From: Diplonema japonicum | Lineage: Eukaryota > Euglenozoa > Diplonemea > Diplonemida > Diplonemidae | Assembly: GCA_964019335.1 (NCBI GenBank) | Contig: OZ025750.1 | Location: forward strand, 1-64,000 | Direction: 5' to 3' | DNA length: 64,000 nt | In this document: positions 48,046 to 58,228 of the stretch, one piece after another | How the letters are laid out: each line of letters begins with the position of its first letter | How positions within the stretch are numbered: the first letter of the stretch is position 1 | Translations under genes and position numbers: made by a program | The notes under the pieces: generated by a model | The model's input: only the letters and a program-made list of their open reading frames with translations | What the model was told of the DNA's origin: nothing | Database searches by the model: none

Positions 48046-49580
48046 TCATTTATGCACTGGTGTGCCCTCTTCATATGCTCTTCTGATCTTGTTGTAGAGG
48101 GGTGTTAGGATGTGGTTTTCGTGGGGGAATCGCCCGTAGATCGTGGTGCGCCACGCGTGATATGTTTTAGCGAAGTCCCTGCTGCTGTATCCTCGGTCCA
48201 GGAGCCTGTACACGATCCGGTGTATTTCGTGTTGAAGGTCAGCCATGTTGTTCGTACATCTGCTGGCCCGGATCAGCGCGCCTTTAAATATTCCCTTCGC
48301 TTGTCCGCTGGGGGCTGTTGTTCTGGCGTGTGTGTACTTTGTTCCGTATGTCTTGTTGAGGAGCGACATGCGGATGTAGGGTTGCTTGTCGTCCCATCTT
48401 TGGACTCGGTACCTGCAGCCCAGGTATTCCACATCGTCTATGCCGGTGGAGGTTTCTTTGTACTCCATCTGGTACAGCTCCGGGGGTGGTGGCAGGGCCC
48501 CCAGGTCAGGAAGTCGTCGATGTACCTGGTTGTGTTTCGGTGCGCCTTCGCCTCGTCGATCTTCCCTTCTTCTATCAGACTATTGATGTAAGCCTTCTCG
48601 ATGCTGTAGCAGTAGAGGTTGGCGAGGTCAGGGCGTTTCCGCCCATCGGGAGTCCGGTGGAGGGTTTTTGGTGCAGGACTTCGTTTCCTACTTGCACGTA
48701 TGTGTTACGCACTGCGTGCTCCACCATCTTCTTCGCTTTCTTGTACAAGTCCGTTGTTTCTTGTCGGTTTCAAAACAGTACATCTTCGTCGTAAAGTTGT
48801 ACTGTTTTTTGATTCTTTGTCCCTTCTTCCTGACAAGCCTCGCCTTGTTCTCTTCGGTGTCCATGTAGTCGAACGCTTCATCTATCGCCGACTGGACTCC
48901 TTCGATGAGTGCGTCTTGGGGAAGCATCGTGTACATTGTTGAGAAGTCAAACTTTTGGTTTGGCCGTCTGTTTCCTCTCCTGCGGTGGTGCTGCTTTGTT
49001 TTTGGAGAGCTTTACAGTCTTCTCCCGTTGCAGGTGTCCTGGCCTGAGGATGTTGCACTGCGGTCGCAGGTGGTGTATCCAGAAGTTCTCGGCAGGCGAG
49101 GCGATGCGCCTGAATTCCTCTTCGCTGAGTCCTTCGTCGTCAACCGTCGGCATTCTTTCCAGCACGAACGGTGTAAGTGGTCTGGTCATTTTGCCCATAA
49201 GTAATCGGAGTTTGGTTGGATCGGTTTCGTTCTTTTGGCGTCCCCTTTGTCTCCAGTGCTGGGTTGCACGTTCCACGGCTGTGTTCTTTGTCTGCCCGAC
49301 ACAGACTATGCGGCCTTTGTCGTTGGCTAGTCCGCCCCCTCCTCCGGTCTCTCTTGACGCCGGTCCCGCGGCCCCCGTGCTGCGCTAAGGGATCGCCCCG
49401 CGTGTGTGTGTGTGAAATGAAATGTTGTGTTTCCCACTTTCCATTCCCTCTTTCCCTATTCCTCTCATTGTTTCCCATTCCCCTTTCCTTTTTCACACTC
49501 ACCACAACAATGATTCGCCCAATAGAAGCAATACCTCCCTGGGGGGCTTTCCGCCGGAGGTTCCAGCCAAAGAAGGACAT
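48046..49580 (-). pseudogene. Penelope-like reverse transcriptase remnant
   Basis: Minus-strand frames, read from 49580 down: a basic N-terminus; HWRQRGRQKNETDPTKLRLL; KFDFSTMYTMLPQDALIEGV (about 48960-48900), which fits reverse transcriptase motif A; GLPMGGNA (48655-48632); DLANLYCYSIEKAYINSLIE; RYIDDFLTWG with YIDD at 48524-48513; then a thumb-like region (LGCRYRVQRWDDKQPYIRMS, LLDRGYSSRDFAKTYHAW) to about 48046. FDFSTxYT and GLPMG favour Penelope-like elements over LINEs. At least three frame shifts exist. No GIY-YIG endonuclease was recognised. A fragment at 43158 shows it is repetitive. Confidence 0.7.
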
Positions 49581-49835
49581 CCAGCTGGAAGGTAGGCCCC
49601 CGTTTTTCTCTCACTTGACTGAGGGAATAATGTAATTCAGCCCTCTTCGGCTGTCCCAAAGCAGAGCACGGGTTGGTGGGGGACCAGGGCTCCTCCTGCT
49701 TGCAGAAGCCTGGCCCTTCGCCCTCCCTATTTCCCCATGGTTTCCCTTCACCTTTGTTCCCTTTTTCAGGTGTTGCTCCCCATGGCGGCCCTGCATTGGT
49801 AGTTTGGAGAGAAAAAAAGAATTTTTGTATAGTAC

Positions 49836-49974
49836 AAAGTAAGGCAAATCACCAAAAAAAAATTTATTACAAAAGAAAATTCCATATGTCGATCATTGGG
49901 CCCCGGACGCAAATAAATCCATTCCAGCCCTAGAAAAAGCAATTAGAAATTTTTTTGGTGATTTGCCTTACTTT
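49836..49974. mobile_element. MITE (139 bp)
   Basis: Terminal inverted repeats of about 28 bp: aaagtaaggcaaatcaccaa aaaaa at the left and ttttttggtgatttgcctta cttt at the right. Short AT-rich centre. Left flank ...tatagtac, right flank aaatg; a TA target is possible but not clear. No coding. Confidence 0.75.
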
Positions 49975-50714
49975 AAATGTTTCCAACCTCCCTGTGGTGG
50001 TTCCTGGTAATTGTGGTTTGGAAAAACACAAGCGAAAGGGAAACTCTCGTTCTAAAGCCGTACACGTGGGGAAACCTGGACGGGGGTGGAGAGCCCACCC
50101 TACGCGTGGCGCCAGTTAGCATCGCCCTCAACGGAGAGTCCCTTATCCCATTACATCGAACAAGGAGGTGGCTTCACCAGGTCAGGCAAGTAGCCTCCCC
50201 GCGGCATCGTGCCAGTGAAGCAAGCCTCCCACAACTCTCCAGTAGGTGTTTAATTGCTTCTGTGGCCTCTCTCCCTATTTCAATTTCCAAGCTTTCTTTA
50301 CCTCTCCACTTTTACTTTCTACGGGACCACAGGGGACTTGGGAGGCTTCGGGGTGAAGTTTCACAAGGGTGGCCGCTGTGTCACATACTGCATGGCACCA
50401 CTAAAATCGAGACAACTTTTTTAGCTTCAAAATGCGGGTTCTGGTGGGTCACTTAACGAATATGGAGCGAAATAAAAAATAAAAAAAACAAAACAAAAAA
50501 AAAAAAACAAGGGAGTTCTTCTTTTACCGTTATTATTGTGTCTTTCTTTCTTTCTTTTTATTTCTCTTTTTTTTTCTCCCTGCTTTTCTTTCTTTCTTCA
50601 AGAAGCATTATTATTGTGTGCCTGTGGATTTACCATGTCAATTTTCTTCTTCTTCTTTTTGCTATGCTCAAAAAAAATAAAAACACACAAACACAGGAAA
50701 AGGGGAGGAAATAA
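49975..50714. other. Spacer before the polyQ membrane-protein gene
   Basis: The frame at 49977-50456 has no recognisable domain. gtgtcacatactgcatggca (50379) resembles the LINE-2 3' end, and taaaatcgagacaacttt (50402) recurs at 19322. Pyrimidine tracts at 50536-50600 end in cttcaag (50594-50600), a possible acceptor. Confidence 0.4.
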
Positions 50715-51233
50715 ATGTCTACCACTTGGGTACTCATATTAAGTTCTGCTGCAATGGTAGCAGGGCAGACGCATGATGACGATGACAGGCTGTGCTGGGA
50801 CACGGAGAAGAAGCTTGCTGTGAAAACAGGAAACTGCACACATGGGTGCTGTGTGGATGGGGATTGCGGCGGTAAGAGCCAGTGCAATGCGGTCCATTAC
50901 ATAGGCATTGTCATCGGTGTGGGTGCTGCTGTGGCACTGTGCGTCTTCCTTGTGCTGGCCTTCTTGTGGTGGCGCAAGCTTTACTGCTTCAAGAATAGAC
51001 ACCTTCCCTCACAACAAGCCCCTGCCCTTGCCTACCCTTACAACCCAAATGCCTATCCAGAGCCGTACCCTATGCAGGGACAGCCTGTTTACCCTGTCGC
51101 TCAAGGTGGTTGTGCCCCTGCCCCGTACATCCCTCCCTTGGCTCATGGCAACACGATGCCACCACAGTATGGCGACCCGGTGCCCCCTGTGCAGCAGCAG
51201 CAGCAACAACAACAACAACAACAACAACAATAA
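50715..51233 (+). CDS. Small type I membrane protein with Cys-rich ectodomain, Pro/Tyr tail and polyQ
   Basis: 172 residues: signal peptide (MSTTWVLILSSAAMVAGQT), a 45-residue ectodomain with six cysteines (CWDTEKK...GNCTHGCCVDGDCGGKSQC), a membrane helix (YIGIVIGVGAAVALCVFLVL to AFLWW), and a cytosolic tail rich in Pro and Tyr (AYPYNPNAYPEPYPMQG, YIPPLAHG) ending in about 13 Gln (CAG/CAA, 51192-51230) and TAA. This layout, a Cys-rich ectodomain, one helix and a Pro/Tyr tail, is like animal Shisa-type adaptors, but I see no sequence proof of kinship. The ATG follows a purine-rich leader. Confidence 0.8.
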   Translation: MSTTWVLILSSAAMVAGQTHDDDDRLCWDTEKKLAVKTGNCTHGCCVDGDCGGKSQCNAVHYIGIVIGVGAAVALCVFLVLAFLWWRKLYCFKNRHLPSQQAPALAYPYNPNAYPEPYPMQGQPVYPVAQGGCAPAPYIPPLAHGNTMPPQYGDPVPPVQQQQQQQQQQQQQ

Positions 51234-51610
51234 TATTTTATTATTCCCACCCTGCTCCGGACGGATAACTCTCGGAGTTCTGTAAAAGAAAAAAAAAAAA
51301 AGAAAAAAAAGAAGAATTGTCAAAATCTGGGTGTTTGTGGGGGGGTTTTGTCAGTGCTTGCAGCTATTTTTTTAAAGCACGTGCAATTCCGCGCCTCTTT
51401 ATACATTTAGCTTTCTTGCTAAAAGGTAGTGGGTGTGCACGAGCCAAAAAAAAAGAAAAAAAGAATACTGTGTTTCAATAAATTTCACGGTAATGGTCAG
51501 AAAAGAATCAAAAAAAAGACCATCCCCCCCCCCCCCCCCCCCCCTCCCCCAAGCTTTTTCGATCAGTACTGTATTCCCGGCAAAGGAAAAAAAAAAAAGA
51601 AAATAATAGC

Positions 51611-51712
51611 TATTTACTGCCAACAAGTAATGCCTTTGCTGTCTACGGGCCCTCGATGGTAAAATGCGGAACCGAGAGGACGGTAAAGGTAAAGCATTAC
51701 TTGGCGGTAGGT
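51611..51712. repeat. Palindromic repeat
   Basis: ttactgccaacaagtaatgc (51612) and gcattacttggcggtaggta a (51693-51713) are imperfect inverted repeats about 100 bp apart: a small hairpin-forming MITE-like piece. Confidence 0.5.
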
Positions 51713-51716
51713 AAGT

Positions 51717-52112
51717 GGTTTTATTTCATGACACTCTGAAATTACTTCACCACGAGGGGCACAACAGGGTGACAAGGGGTACAACAAGAGAGGGGTTACA
51801 AAGGTTACAATACAAAATTGTGCCCTGTCACCATCTCTAATCAGGCCTTCTCATACCGCTTCGAGAAATGTAATATGTAACTGGGAACAAGGCCTAGCCA
51901 AAAGTGGGCAAATTTGGGAGGAAGAAATAGTCCAACTTGGAACTGAATCGAGGCAAAAATTGGCCCACTGAGGCCTATTGTTTACCGGAAACCCCTATTA
52001 CTTCACGGAAAACAGGCCATTATTTCTCCATGAAATAATGAGATTTAGCGTTGAAGTAATGGGCCCCCGAGAACGTGAAGTATTTTCAGAAGAGTGAAAT
52101 AAAAAAAAAAAA
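51717..52112. mobile_element. MITE-like element (about 395 bp)
   Basis: Left end ggttttatttcatgacactc tgaaattacttcac and right end gtgaagtattttcagaagag tgaaataaaaaaaaaaaac are imperfect inverted repeats of about 35 bp. The inside also has gggcacaacagggtgac / ttgtgccctgtcacc, a smaller inverted pair. No coding. Confidence 0.6.
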
Positions 52113-53055
52113 CCTTTGCTAAGCTAGCCACCAATGCTTTCTCTCTTTAGTTTTTCTTTTTCTTTTCTTTTTTTTGGGGGGGGGTGAGGTATGGCTTCGG
52201 GACTGGGCAGTGGTCACCTGCTGTGAGGTTATTAACAGTGTTTAGGAAGCAGAGCTAAGCAACACTGACTGCATGCAAAGGTGTTCGAGCCAAGCCACCA
52301 CCCCGCACCCAATTGCTAGATGCAGATATCCAGTGGATAAGAACGGGGGGGGGGGCGTGTCACGAAGGCTCCTTTACCTCAAAAAAAATTCTTTTTTTTT
52401 TTTTGAGCTGTATGTTGTTCCTCTTTTTTTTTCTTTTTTTTTTTTTTTTTTTGTTAGCTTAAAACCATGACACAAGTATATGGTCAAATATACCGATATC
52501 CAGTAAGGAAAAAAAAAGAAAGAAAAAGAATGAATGTGTCAGAATGGTTAACAACACAGCGACACACGGGACAGAGTGGTGTTATAACAATGGCAAAAGA
52601 GAAAAAAAAAAAGAAAGGATAAAAGGAAATATGAAATAACGCCCCTTTTTCTTAAGTGAATGAGGGAGGAAAAAAGAAGGGGGGGGGAAAAAAAGAGCAC
52701 AATCTGTCTTTTTTTCCCCCCCTCTTTTTCTCTTCCCCCCCCCACCCCCTTTTTCTTTTTGAACAAAGAAAAAGAACTTTTTAAAAAGGAGCAGTATTTT
52801 TAGCGGGGCCGTTGCTATATTCATAGTGAATTTTTTTTACCCGTTCTACAGGACAACAAAGCAACAAAACCGCCAGATCTTTTTTTAAAAAAAAAGAAAA
52901 AAAAAAAAAAAAACTCCCCCTGAAGAAAAAAAAAAAAAAACCGACCCATTTCTCCCTTCTCCACCTGGTGTGTTTATAAAGTCTTTTTTTTCAAAAAAAA
53001 AAAAAAAAAAAACCAAAAAAAAAAAGGGGGGAGGGGGTGCGGGGGGGGACAAAAC
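52113..53055. other. Homopolymer-rich spacer before the cyclase gene
   Basis: Long A-, T-, G- and C-runs. gtggataagaacgggggggg... cgtgtcacgaaggctccttt acctc (52337-52378) resembles a diverged LINE-3 tail. The last part is G/A-rich up to the ATG. Confidence 0.45.
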
Positions 53056-55245
53056 ATGAAGCCGTTGCACGGTTACCCGCCCTTCCGCTGGGTGATGCGC
53101 CCCGAGGACACGCAGCAAGAAAATTTCAACAAGATCATAATTCTGTTGTGGTTCGTAGTGTCTACGCCGCTGGCCTTGGCAAGCTTCACGAATGTCAACA
53201 GAACACCTGTTGTCGCGCTGATGTCAGGCGGTATCACACTGGCATATGATGCGGTGCTGCTCGCAGAGATACTCGCCCGACAGGCCCGTCCTCTCTCGCT
53301 AGAGATTGCGTTATACTTATTCTTATTAGCTGTCATTTTGGATAGCTACCAGACAGCAACGGTTTTCGCTAACTTCCTAAACTGGTTTCACATTTTATTT
53401 ATCGCCATCCTCTGCCCCGTTCTGCAGCTTCCCAGCAGAGTCTTGAAGACCATCGTCATCACGTGGCTCTTCTGGATTACAATCCGCTTCTTGGAATTGA
53501 TATTCCGATTTGGGCTTCTCTCTGCCCCGTTCGCCACGTCACAGGGTGAAAGACGAGATTACATCCGATTTCTTGCACATTGCAGTGAATTGCCCTGTGT
53601 GGACCCCATGGTGGCGGTCAGCTACCTGGTCAGGGATGGTGTCATCTTTCTTGGCTGTTTGTTTTCCGTGCAGTACTTTGCGAACAGCCTGGCTAACGAG
53701 AAGGAAAGAATGGATAATGTTATAAGAACGGCGGAGCACATTGCCGACTCACTCTCGAAGTTCGATCTTGCACAAGCTGAGGCCTTCCTCGGAGAGACTG
53801 AACTCCCGGATCCTTTGCACGCTGCGTACGGCAGGGTCCTGTCCAACCTGCGAAGCTACCGTCCTTACCTCCCAGAGGCGCTGTTTTCGGAGACAGGGTC
53901 GAGCCTTGACTCTATTAACACGGATGAACAACAACTGCTTCGTGAAGTCCCTGCTCCCGGCCTTGTGTCGCAGCGTGTGGCGATGGTGTTCACTGACATC
54001 CAGGGGTCGACAGCTACATGGGAAGCATGCCCCGACGGAATGAAAAAAGGGCTTCGTGTCCACAACAAGGTAATGCGGGAATGTGCCGTGGCGTGGAACG
54101 GGTACGAGGTGAAAACCATCGGGGACGCCTTCATGGTCGCCTTCGAACGAACCTGCGACGCTGTGTCCTTCTCCCTGTCCGTTCAGGAAGGCCTTGTCCG
54201 AGCAACATGGCCTTCGGATCTTCTCCAGCTAGACCATTGCGCTTACGACGACGACGGCCCTTGGTGCGGGCTCCGAGTTAGGATTGGTATCCACTGTGGT
54301 GAAGTTGACATACAGCTGAATTCCTTGACAGGTAGGTACGACTACTTCGGGAACACTGTGAACAAGACAGCCCGCATGGAAGGCGCGTGCATTGGTGGAG
54401 CTGTAGCCGTGACACCTGAAGTGATGGACGAGCTCCGTGAGCGGGAAGAAGTGGATGTTTTGGACGCCGTCGTGATCTCAATGGGATCCACAAAGTTCAA
54501 GGGAATCGAGCAACACGTAAGGCCATTCCTTCTCCTCCCACTCTCACTTCTAGACAGACGCACCTTTATCGAGTCACAGCTCCTCCTCAGCAAAGAAGAA
54601 CGCAAGCTCATGGTACGCGACAGTATATCAAACAGCGTGTCCCTCCAAAACCCAGCAGCACTGAAAACATCTGCTTTGTCGACTGTGTGTAAAGTAGAGG
54701 TGGACCTCTGCACTGGGGATAGCTTCGAAGTGACTCATATGTTAAACGAACTTCTTGCAAAGGTGACGCTTTGTGTAGAACGAACGCACGGTGTGGTGAT
54801 CTCCCTCCAAGGGAGCAGAATTGCACTTGGATGGAACGCTTCGCGGCCCTGCTCCTCCCACATGGAAAGCGCCTTCACCTTTGTAAAAATGTTGTATCAT
54901 GCTTATGGGGATGGGGATGTGGAGGAAGTACATCTAGGGATGTCGAGCAGCCTCGTGCACCATGGAACGATTGGTGGAGGGAGCCAGCGATTTGTTGCGG
55001 TTGTGGGGAGCTGTCTTGGGGTGAGCGATGCCCTGTGCACGATGGGGATGCAGAGGGGGCTGTACTGCTTGTATGGGTCGTCGACATCTTCTGTTGGCCC
55101 CTTCCCACGTGTTCCTGGTGTGGAGTTGCAAGAGTACCCTGGTATGGGGAGCTTGAGGGCTCACAGGGTGATCGTCTCGACTGTTCCAGCAAGCCACCGC
55201 AACCCTCTCTGTCCCGGCATAGTCCGGTCAAGCGAATTCCCATAG
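53056..55245 (+). CDS. Membrane-bound class III adenylate cyclase with a degenerate second cyclase-like domain
   Basis: 729 residues; makes cAMP from ATP if active. About six membrane helices lie in residues 25-230 (IIILLWFVVSTPLALASF, LALYLFLLAVIL-type, TIVITWLFWITIRFLELIF, DGVIFLGCLFSVQYFANSLA). The catalytic domain (about 304-500) has both metal aspartates, D314 (VFTDIQGST) and D357 (KTIGDAF), Lys353 and D429 (YDYFG) in the adenine-choosing positions, and N436/R440 (NKTARMEG). From about 545 to 675 there is a second region with the same order of motifs but changed key residues: SLQGSRIALGWNA where a cyclase has QGDSILAxFN, and GTIGGGSQRFVAVVGSCLGV. The catalytic motif FTDIQGSTATWE...GYEVKTIGD is like kinetoplastid receptor-type cyclases, but the N-terminus here is polytopic rather than a single-pass receptor. 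Confidence 0.92.
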   Translation: MKPLHGYPPFRWVMRPEDTQQENFNKIIILLWFVVSTPLALASFTNVNRTPVVALMSGGITLAYDAVLLAEILARQARPLSLEIALYLFLLAVILDSYQTATVFANFLNWFHILFIAILCPVLQLPSRVLKTIVITWLFWITIRFLELIFRFGLLSAPFATSQGERRDYIRFLAHCSELPCVDPMVAVSYLVRDGVIFLGCLFSVQYFANSLANEKERMDNVIRTAEHIADSLSKFDLAQAEAFLGETELPDPLHAAYGRVLSNLRSYRPYLPEALFSETGSSLDSINTDEQQLLREVPAPGLVSQRVAMVFTDIQGSTATWEACPDGMKKGLRVHNKVMRECAVAWNGYEVKTIGDAFMVAFERTCDAVSFSLSVQEGLVRATWPSDLLQLDHCAYDDDGPWCGLRVRIGIHCGEVDIQLNSLTGRYDYFGNTVNKTARMEGACIGGAVAVTPEVMDELREREEVDVLDAVVISMGSTKFKGIEQHVRPFLLLPLSLLDRRTFIESQLLLSKEERKLMVRDSISNSVSLQNPAALKTSALSTVCKVEVDLCTGDSFEVTHMLNELLAKVTLCVERTHGVVISLQGSRIALGWNASRPCSSHMESAFTFVKMLYHAYGDGDVEEVHLGMSSSLVHHGTIGGGSQRFVAVVGSCLGVSDALCTMGMQRGLYCLYGSSTSSVGPFPRVPGVELQEYPGMGSLRAHRVIVSTVPASHRNPLCPGIVRSSEFP

Positions 55246-55774
55246 TTCCCTTATGGCCACCTTGGGTTTTTTTTTTTTTTTTTTTAGCGCTGGCAATTTT
55301 TTCTGTGTGGGTGGTAAAAGTTTTCGTATGCAGTATTTATTCACCTTTTTTTTTTTACTTTTTTTTTTTTTTTTTTTTTTTTTGTTCCCGCTTGCAATAT
55401 CATTTTTTTTTTTTTTTCAAACCACCTTTTTTTTTTTTTCCCCTCATTTATTTTTCTCTTCTGTCAACAAAGCGAGCATTATGCAGAAAAACCGTGTTGA
55501 ATGCTCCTCACTACATCTCCTTGACCACGGCAAAGCACCGGACAGCTAAAGAAATGCAAGGTGATCGTAAGCGGGACGAGCTGCGACCCAGTTTCATAAA
55601 GACCTCCTTTAACTCTATATGTAATCTCTTTTTTTTCTCCCCTGTTATTTGTTATTTGTTTTGTTATGGACCCAACAATCTCTCTTTTCAATGTTCTTAA
55701 AAAAAGAAAAGAAAAAAAAAAGAAGGTCGGGGAACAAACGGCCTTCTTCTTTTTTTTTTTTTTTTTTTTTTTTG
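55246..55774. other. T-rich spacer with leader-like module
   Basis: gttttcgtatgcagtattta (55322) and gttcccgcttgcaatatcat (55384) repeat parts of the module at 14128/41646 and of the leader at 12320. gcgggacgagctgcgaccca ...cctcctttaactctatatg (55577-55622) resembles a LINE-3/family-5 terminus. No gene. Confidence 0.5.
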
Positions 55775-56312
55775 GGAGTACACGAAGGAGGTGCTGAGGT
55801 GGATGCGGCAACTGCGCTGGTATGCAGGCAGCAGAAACACGTCAGTGTCGACGGTGGAGCTGGCACTGGATTTCGAGAACGTGACCGGGAAGACCCTTGG
55901 AGGGAAGCTGGGGGATCTCGCAGAAGTACAGCAGAAAGCGAGGAGATTGCATGGACTGATGAAGAAGATCTGGCACACATGGGAGCTAGGGAGGGTACTG
56001 AAGAAGGTGAAAGGAAGGAGGGCCTTCCCAGCTGAGCCGAGCACAAGGGTGCACACACTACGATCCATCGGGAGGACAAAGGCGGTGATCGGATGGAACA
56101 GGAGGGCGATATTTGCATCACCGAAGACCAAGCATGACCTAGAGGCATTGAAAGGACAATGGGCGAGAGAACGAAGAGAAAGAGCGGCCAGGCTGGGGAG
56201 AAGGCCGGCAAGACCACCAAAGGAGGAGAACCCGCTGCTGAAAGGGGATAGGTGCAGGTAGAAGATGAGAACAAGGGGGCGTCTCACAAAGACTTCCTTT
56301 AACTCATATATA
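55775..56312 (+). mobile_element. LINE-3 fragment b (5'-truncated)
   Basis: Begins right after a 30-T run and is nearly identical to 11535-12072, with a few substitutions (for example caacaggaac to cagcagaaac). The frame (156 codons from 55791, ending TAG 56259-56261) covers the conserved C-terminal domain. It ends ctcatatatattttttttg. Confidence 0.87.
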
Positions 56313-56319
56313 TTTTTTT

Positions 56320-57218
56320 TGCATAGACCACGTCCCAACGACGGAAGTACCACGCACACAAGGGTTCAGGTGTGACCTGTGTGAGTCACCACACCCGGAC
56401 ACGGTAACCTTACTCCGCCATCAGCTTTACGAGTGTGCCTGCGCACGGGACGAGCTGGCACAGGACGGTTTGGAACCGCTGCGCGACAGGACGGGATGGC
56501 CCCTGTGTCTTGAGCTACACGCAATACTGCCGAGAGGACATGCCTTTGCATACCTGGAAAAACTGCAACGATACTTGGCCGTGGTGGTTGAGAAGCGGGA
56601 CGTGGAGCTCGTGCAGAAGGAGGACGTCAACACACAGCCGCTACCGTGGGAACGAAATGTAGTAGGAAAGAGATGCCCCGTTCCGATAGCAGGCGAGCTC
56701 GAGGGAGTGGGTGGGGTCCTGTCCCAGTACCTGAACCCGCTGCTACAATGGTTGTCACAGCTGCGCTGGGTGGAGAAGGACACCGCCTCGGAGGTGTCGG
56801 CGGTGGAGCTAGCCATTGACTTCGAATGGACGACCGGTAAATCATTAGGAGGCCTGCTGGAAGATAGGGCACGCAGAATCAAGGCCCTAATCGTAAAGAT
56901 AAACGCAGCGTGCAGGGCACGGAAGAAGCGACGCCCCTTCCCAGCGGATGAGCAGAAAAGGGTGAAATCCCTCATCGCCATAGGAGGAAAGGCAGCTATA
57001 GGCTTCTCCAGGAGGCCCATTTTTGCTACCCAGTCCACGCACGACAAGCTGATGGATTTGAAGGCCGCCTACAAGCGGGATCGCATCACACGACTCCGCA
57101 AGACGCTCGCAGCCACAATCGGGATGAAAGCAATGCTCCAGAAGGGGAGTATTAACAGATAGACCCCCCCCTCCCATAGGGCGGCCCTCTAGCGGGGGGC
57201 TTGTCCTGTACTTTGAGT
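56320..57218 (+). mobile_element. LINE-1 fragment c (5'-truncated, near-identical to LINE-1a)
   Basis: From catagaccacgtcccaacga on, the sequence equals 29463-30360 with hardly a difference except a C-run length before gggcggccct. It begins directly after the T-run of LINE-3b and ends tactttgagttttttt. Its frame has the zinc finger, LPRGH and the entire C-terminal domain to TAG 57160-57162. Confidence 0.92.
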
Positions 57219-58228
57219 TTTTTTGTTATTTTTGTTTGTTTTGGGTAAAAATATTTTGCATGAAAATGAAGCGTCACAAAGCCAGCAGGATGTGTCTGAC
57301 TTCTAAGAGAAAAAAAAAAGAAATACCGCTTGTGAGTACAAGCAAGGGTGGGCGGTGTTGACTCAATGACATACCCCCCACCCCCCCGCGGAAGAATTTT
57401 AATAGCTTTTTATAATGATAGAAAGAAGTTCACTTTTTCGTTGTTTTCTGTCTTCTTATACTTCTCTCTTTTTTTTTAGATTACAAAAGAAATCCTAGTT
57501 CCAAAAATCGGTTTTTTCGAAATCGAAAGAGATTTCCATCCGTTTTAAAACATTTTCATAACTGTTACTTTAAAAAAAAAAGAAGAAAAAAAAAAAAAAG
57601 AAAGAAAGAAAAAAAAAGAAAAGAAAAAAACTCGTGTTTTGTTCCATCTCCATTTTTTTTGATTTTATCCGCACGAGCGTTATTCTTACCCCTATTATAA
57701 TCACTCATTGCGCTGTGATAGATTTGATTGAAAAGGAAAAAGAAAAAGAAAAAGAAAACAAAAAGAGGTGACGGGACTTAGCATCAGGCGCTTGTACAGA
57801 TGGCTGGCTAGACACACCGTCTTTTTTTTTTTTTTTTATCTTTTTTCTTTTTCTTTTTAAACCTCGTCTCTAGACGCTTGATATCCACAATCGGAACGAA
57901 AGCGAGGCTCCAGAAAAAAGGGAGCATCAAAAGGTGGTCCTCAGGTGAGATTTGCCCTTAAACATCTCACGCCCCTTTTTTTCTTTTGCATGAATAAGAA
58001 GAATAATTTAACATTATTGATAATGAAACCAACCGACTCTTTTTTTCTGACAAGACGAGGGAGGAAAAAAAAAGAAGAAAGAAAAACGAGAGAGAGAGAG
58101 AGAGAAAGCACGTTTCACAGTACCCCTCCCCCCCCACACCTCCTTTTTTCCCCCTCACGCAATTATATAGCAAAAGAAATCACTCATAAAAAAAAAACAG
58201 GCTAGGGAGAAAAAAAAACCGAAAGGAG
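57219..58228. other. Gene-free, simple-sequence-rich region
   Basis: A- and T-runs, a (ga)n tract at 58090-58108, and a short LINE-1-like tail at 57868. The last 70 bp before the next ATG (atatagcaaaagaaatcact ... gctagggag) is conserved with 63190-63256 and holds the acceptor-like ...aaacag. Confidence 0.5.
57868..57945 (+). mobile_element. LINE-1-like tail
   Basis: gacgcttgatatccacaatc ggaacgaaagcgaggctcca gaaaaaagggagcatcaaaa matches 40270-40322, the last codons of LINE-1 ORF2 (IGTKAMLQKGSIN). It is diverged from both other copies and has lost the 3' end. Confidence 0.65.

Noticed and set aside
48046-49580. LINE-type reverse transcriptase
   Set aside because: FDFSTMYT, GLPMG and YIDD and the thumb-like region fit Penelope-like elements better than the F/YADD LINE pattern seen in LINE-1 and LINE-2.
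51192-51230. (CAG/CAA)n as a disease-like expansion or a separate repeat locus
   Set aside because: It is a short in-frame Gln tail of a coding gene; mixed CAG/CAA codons.
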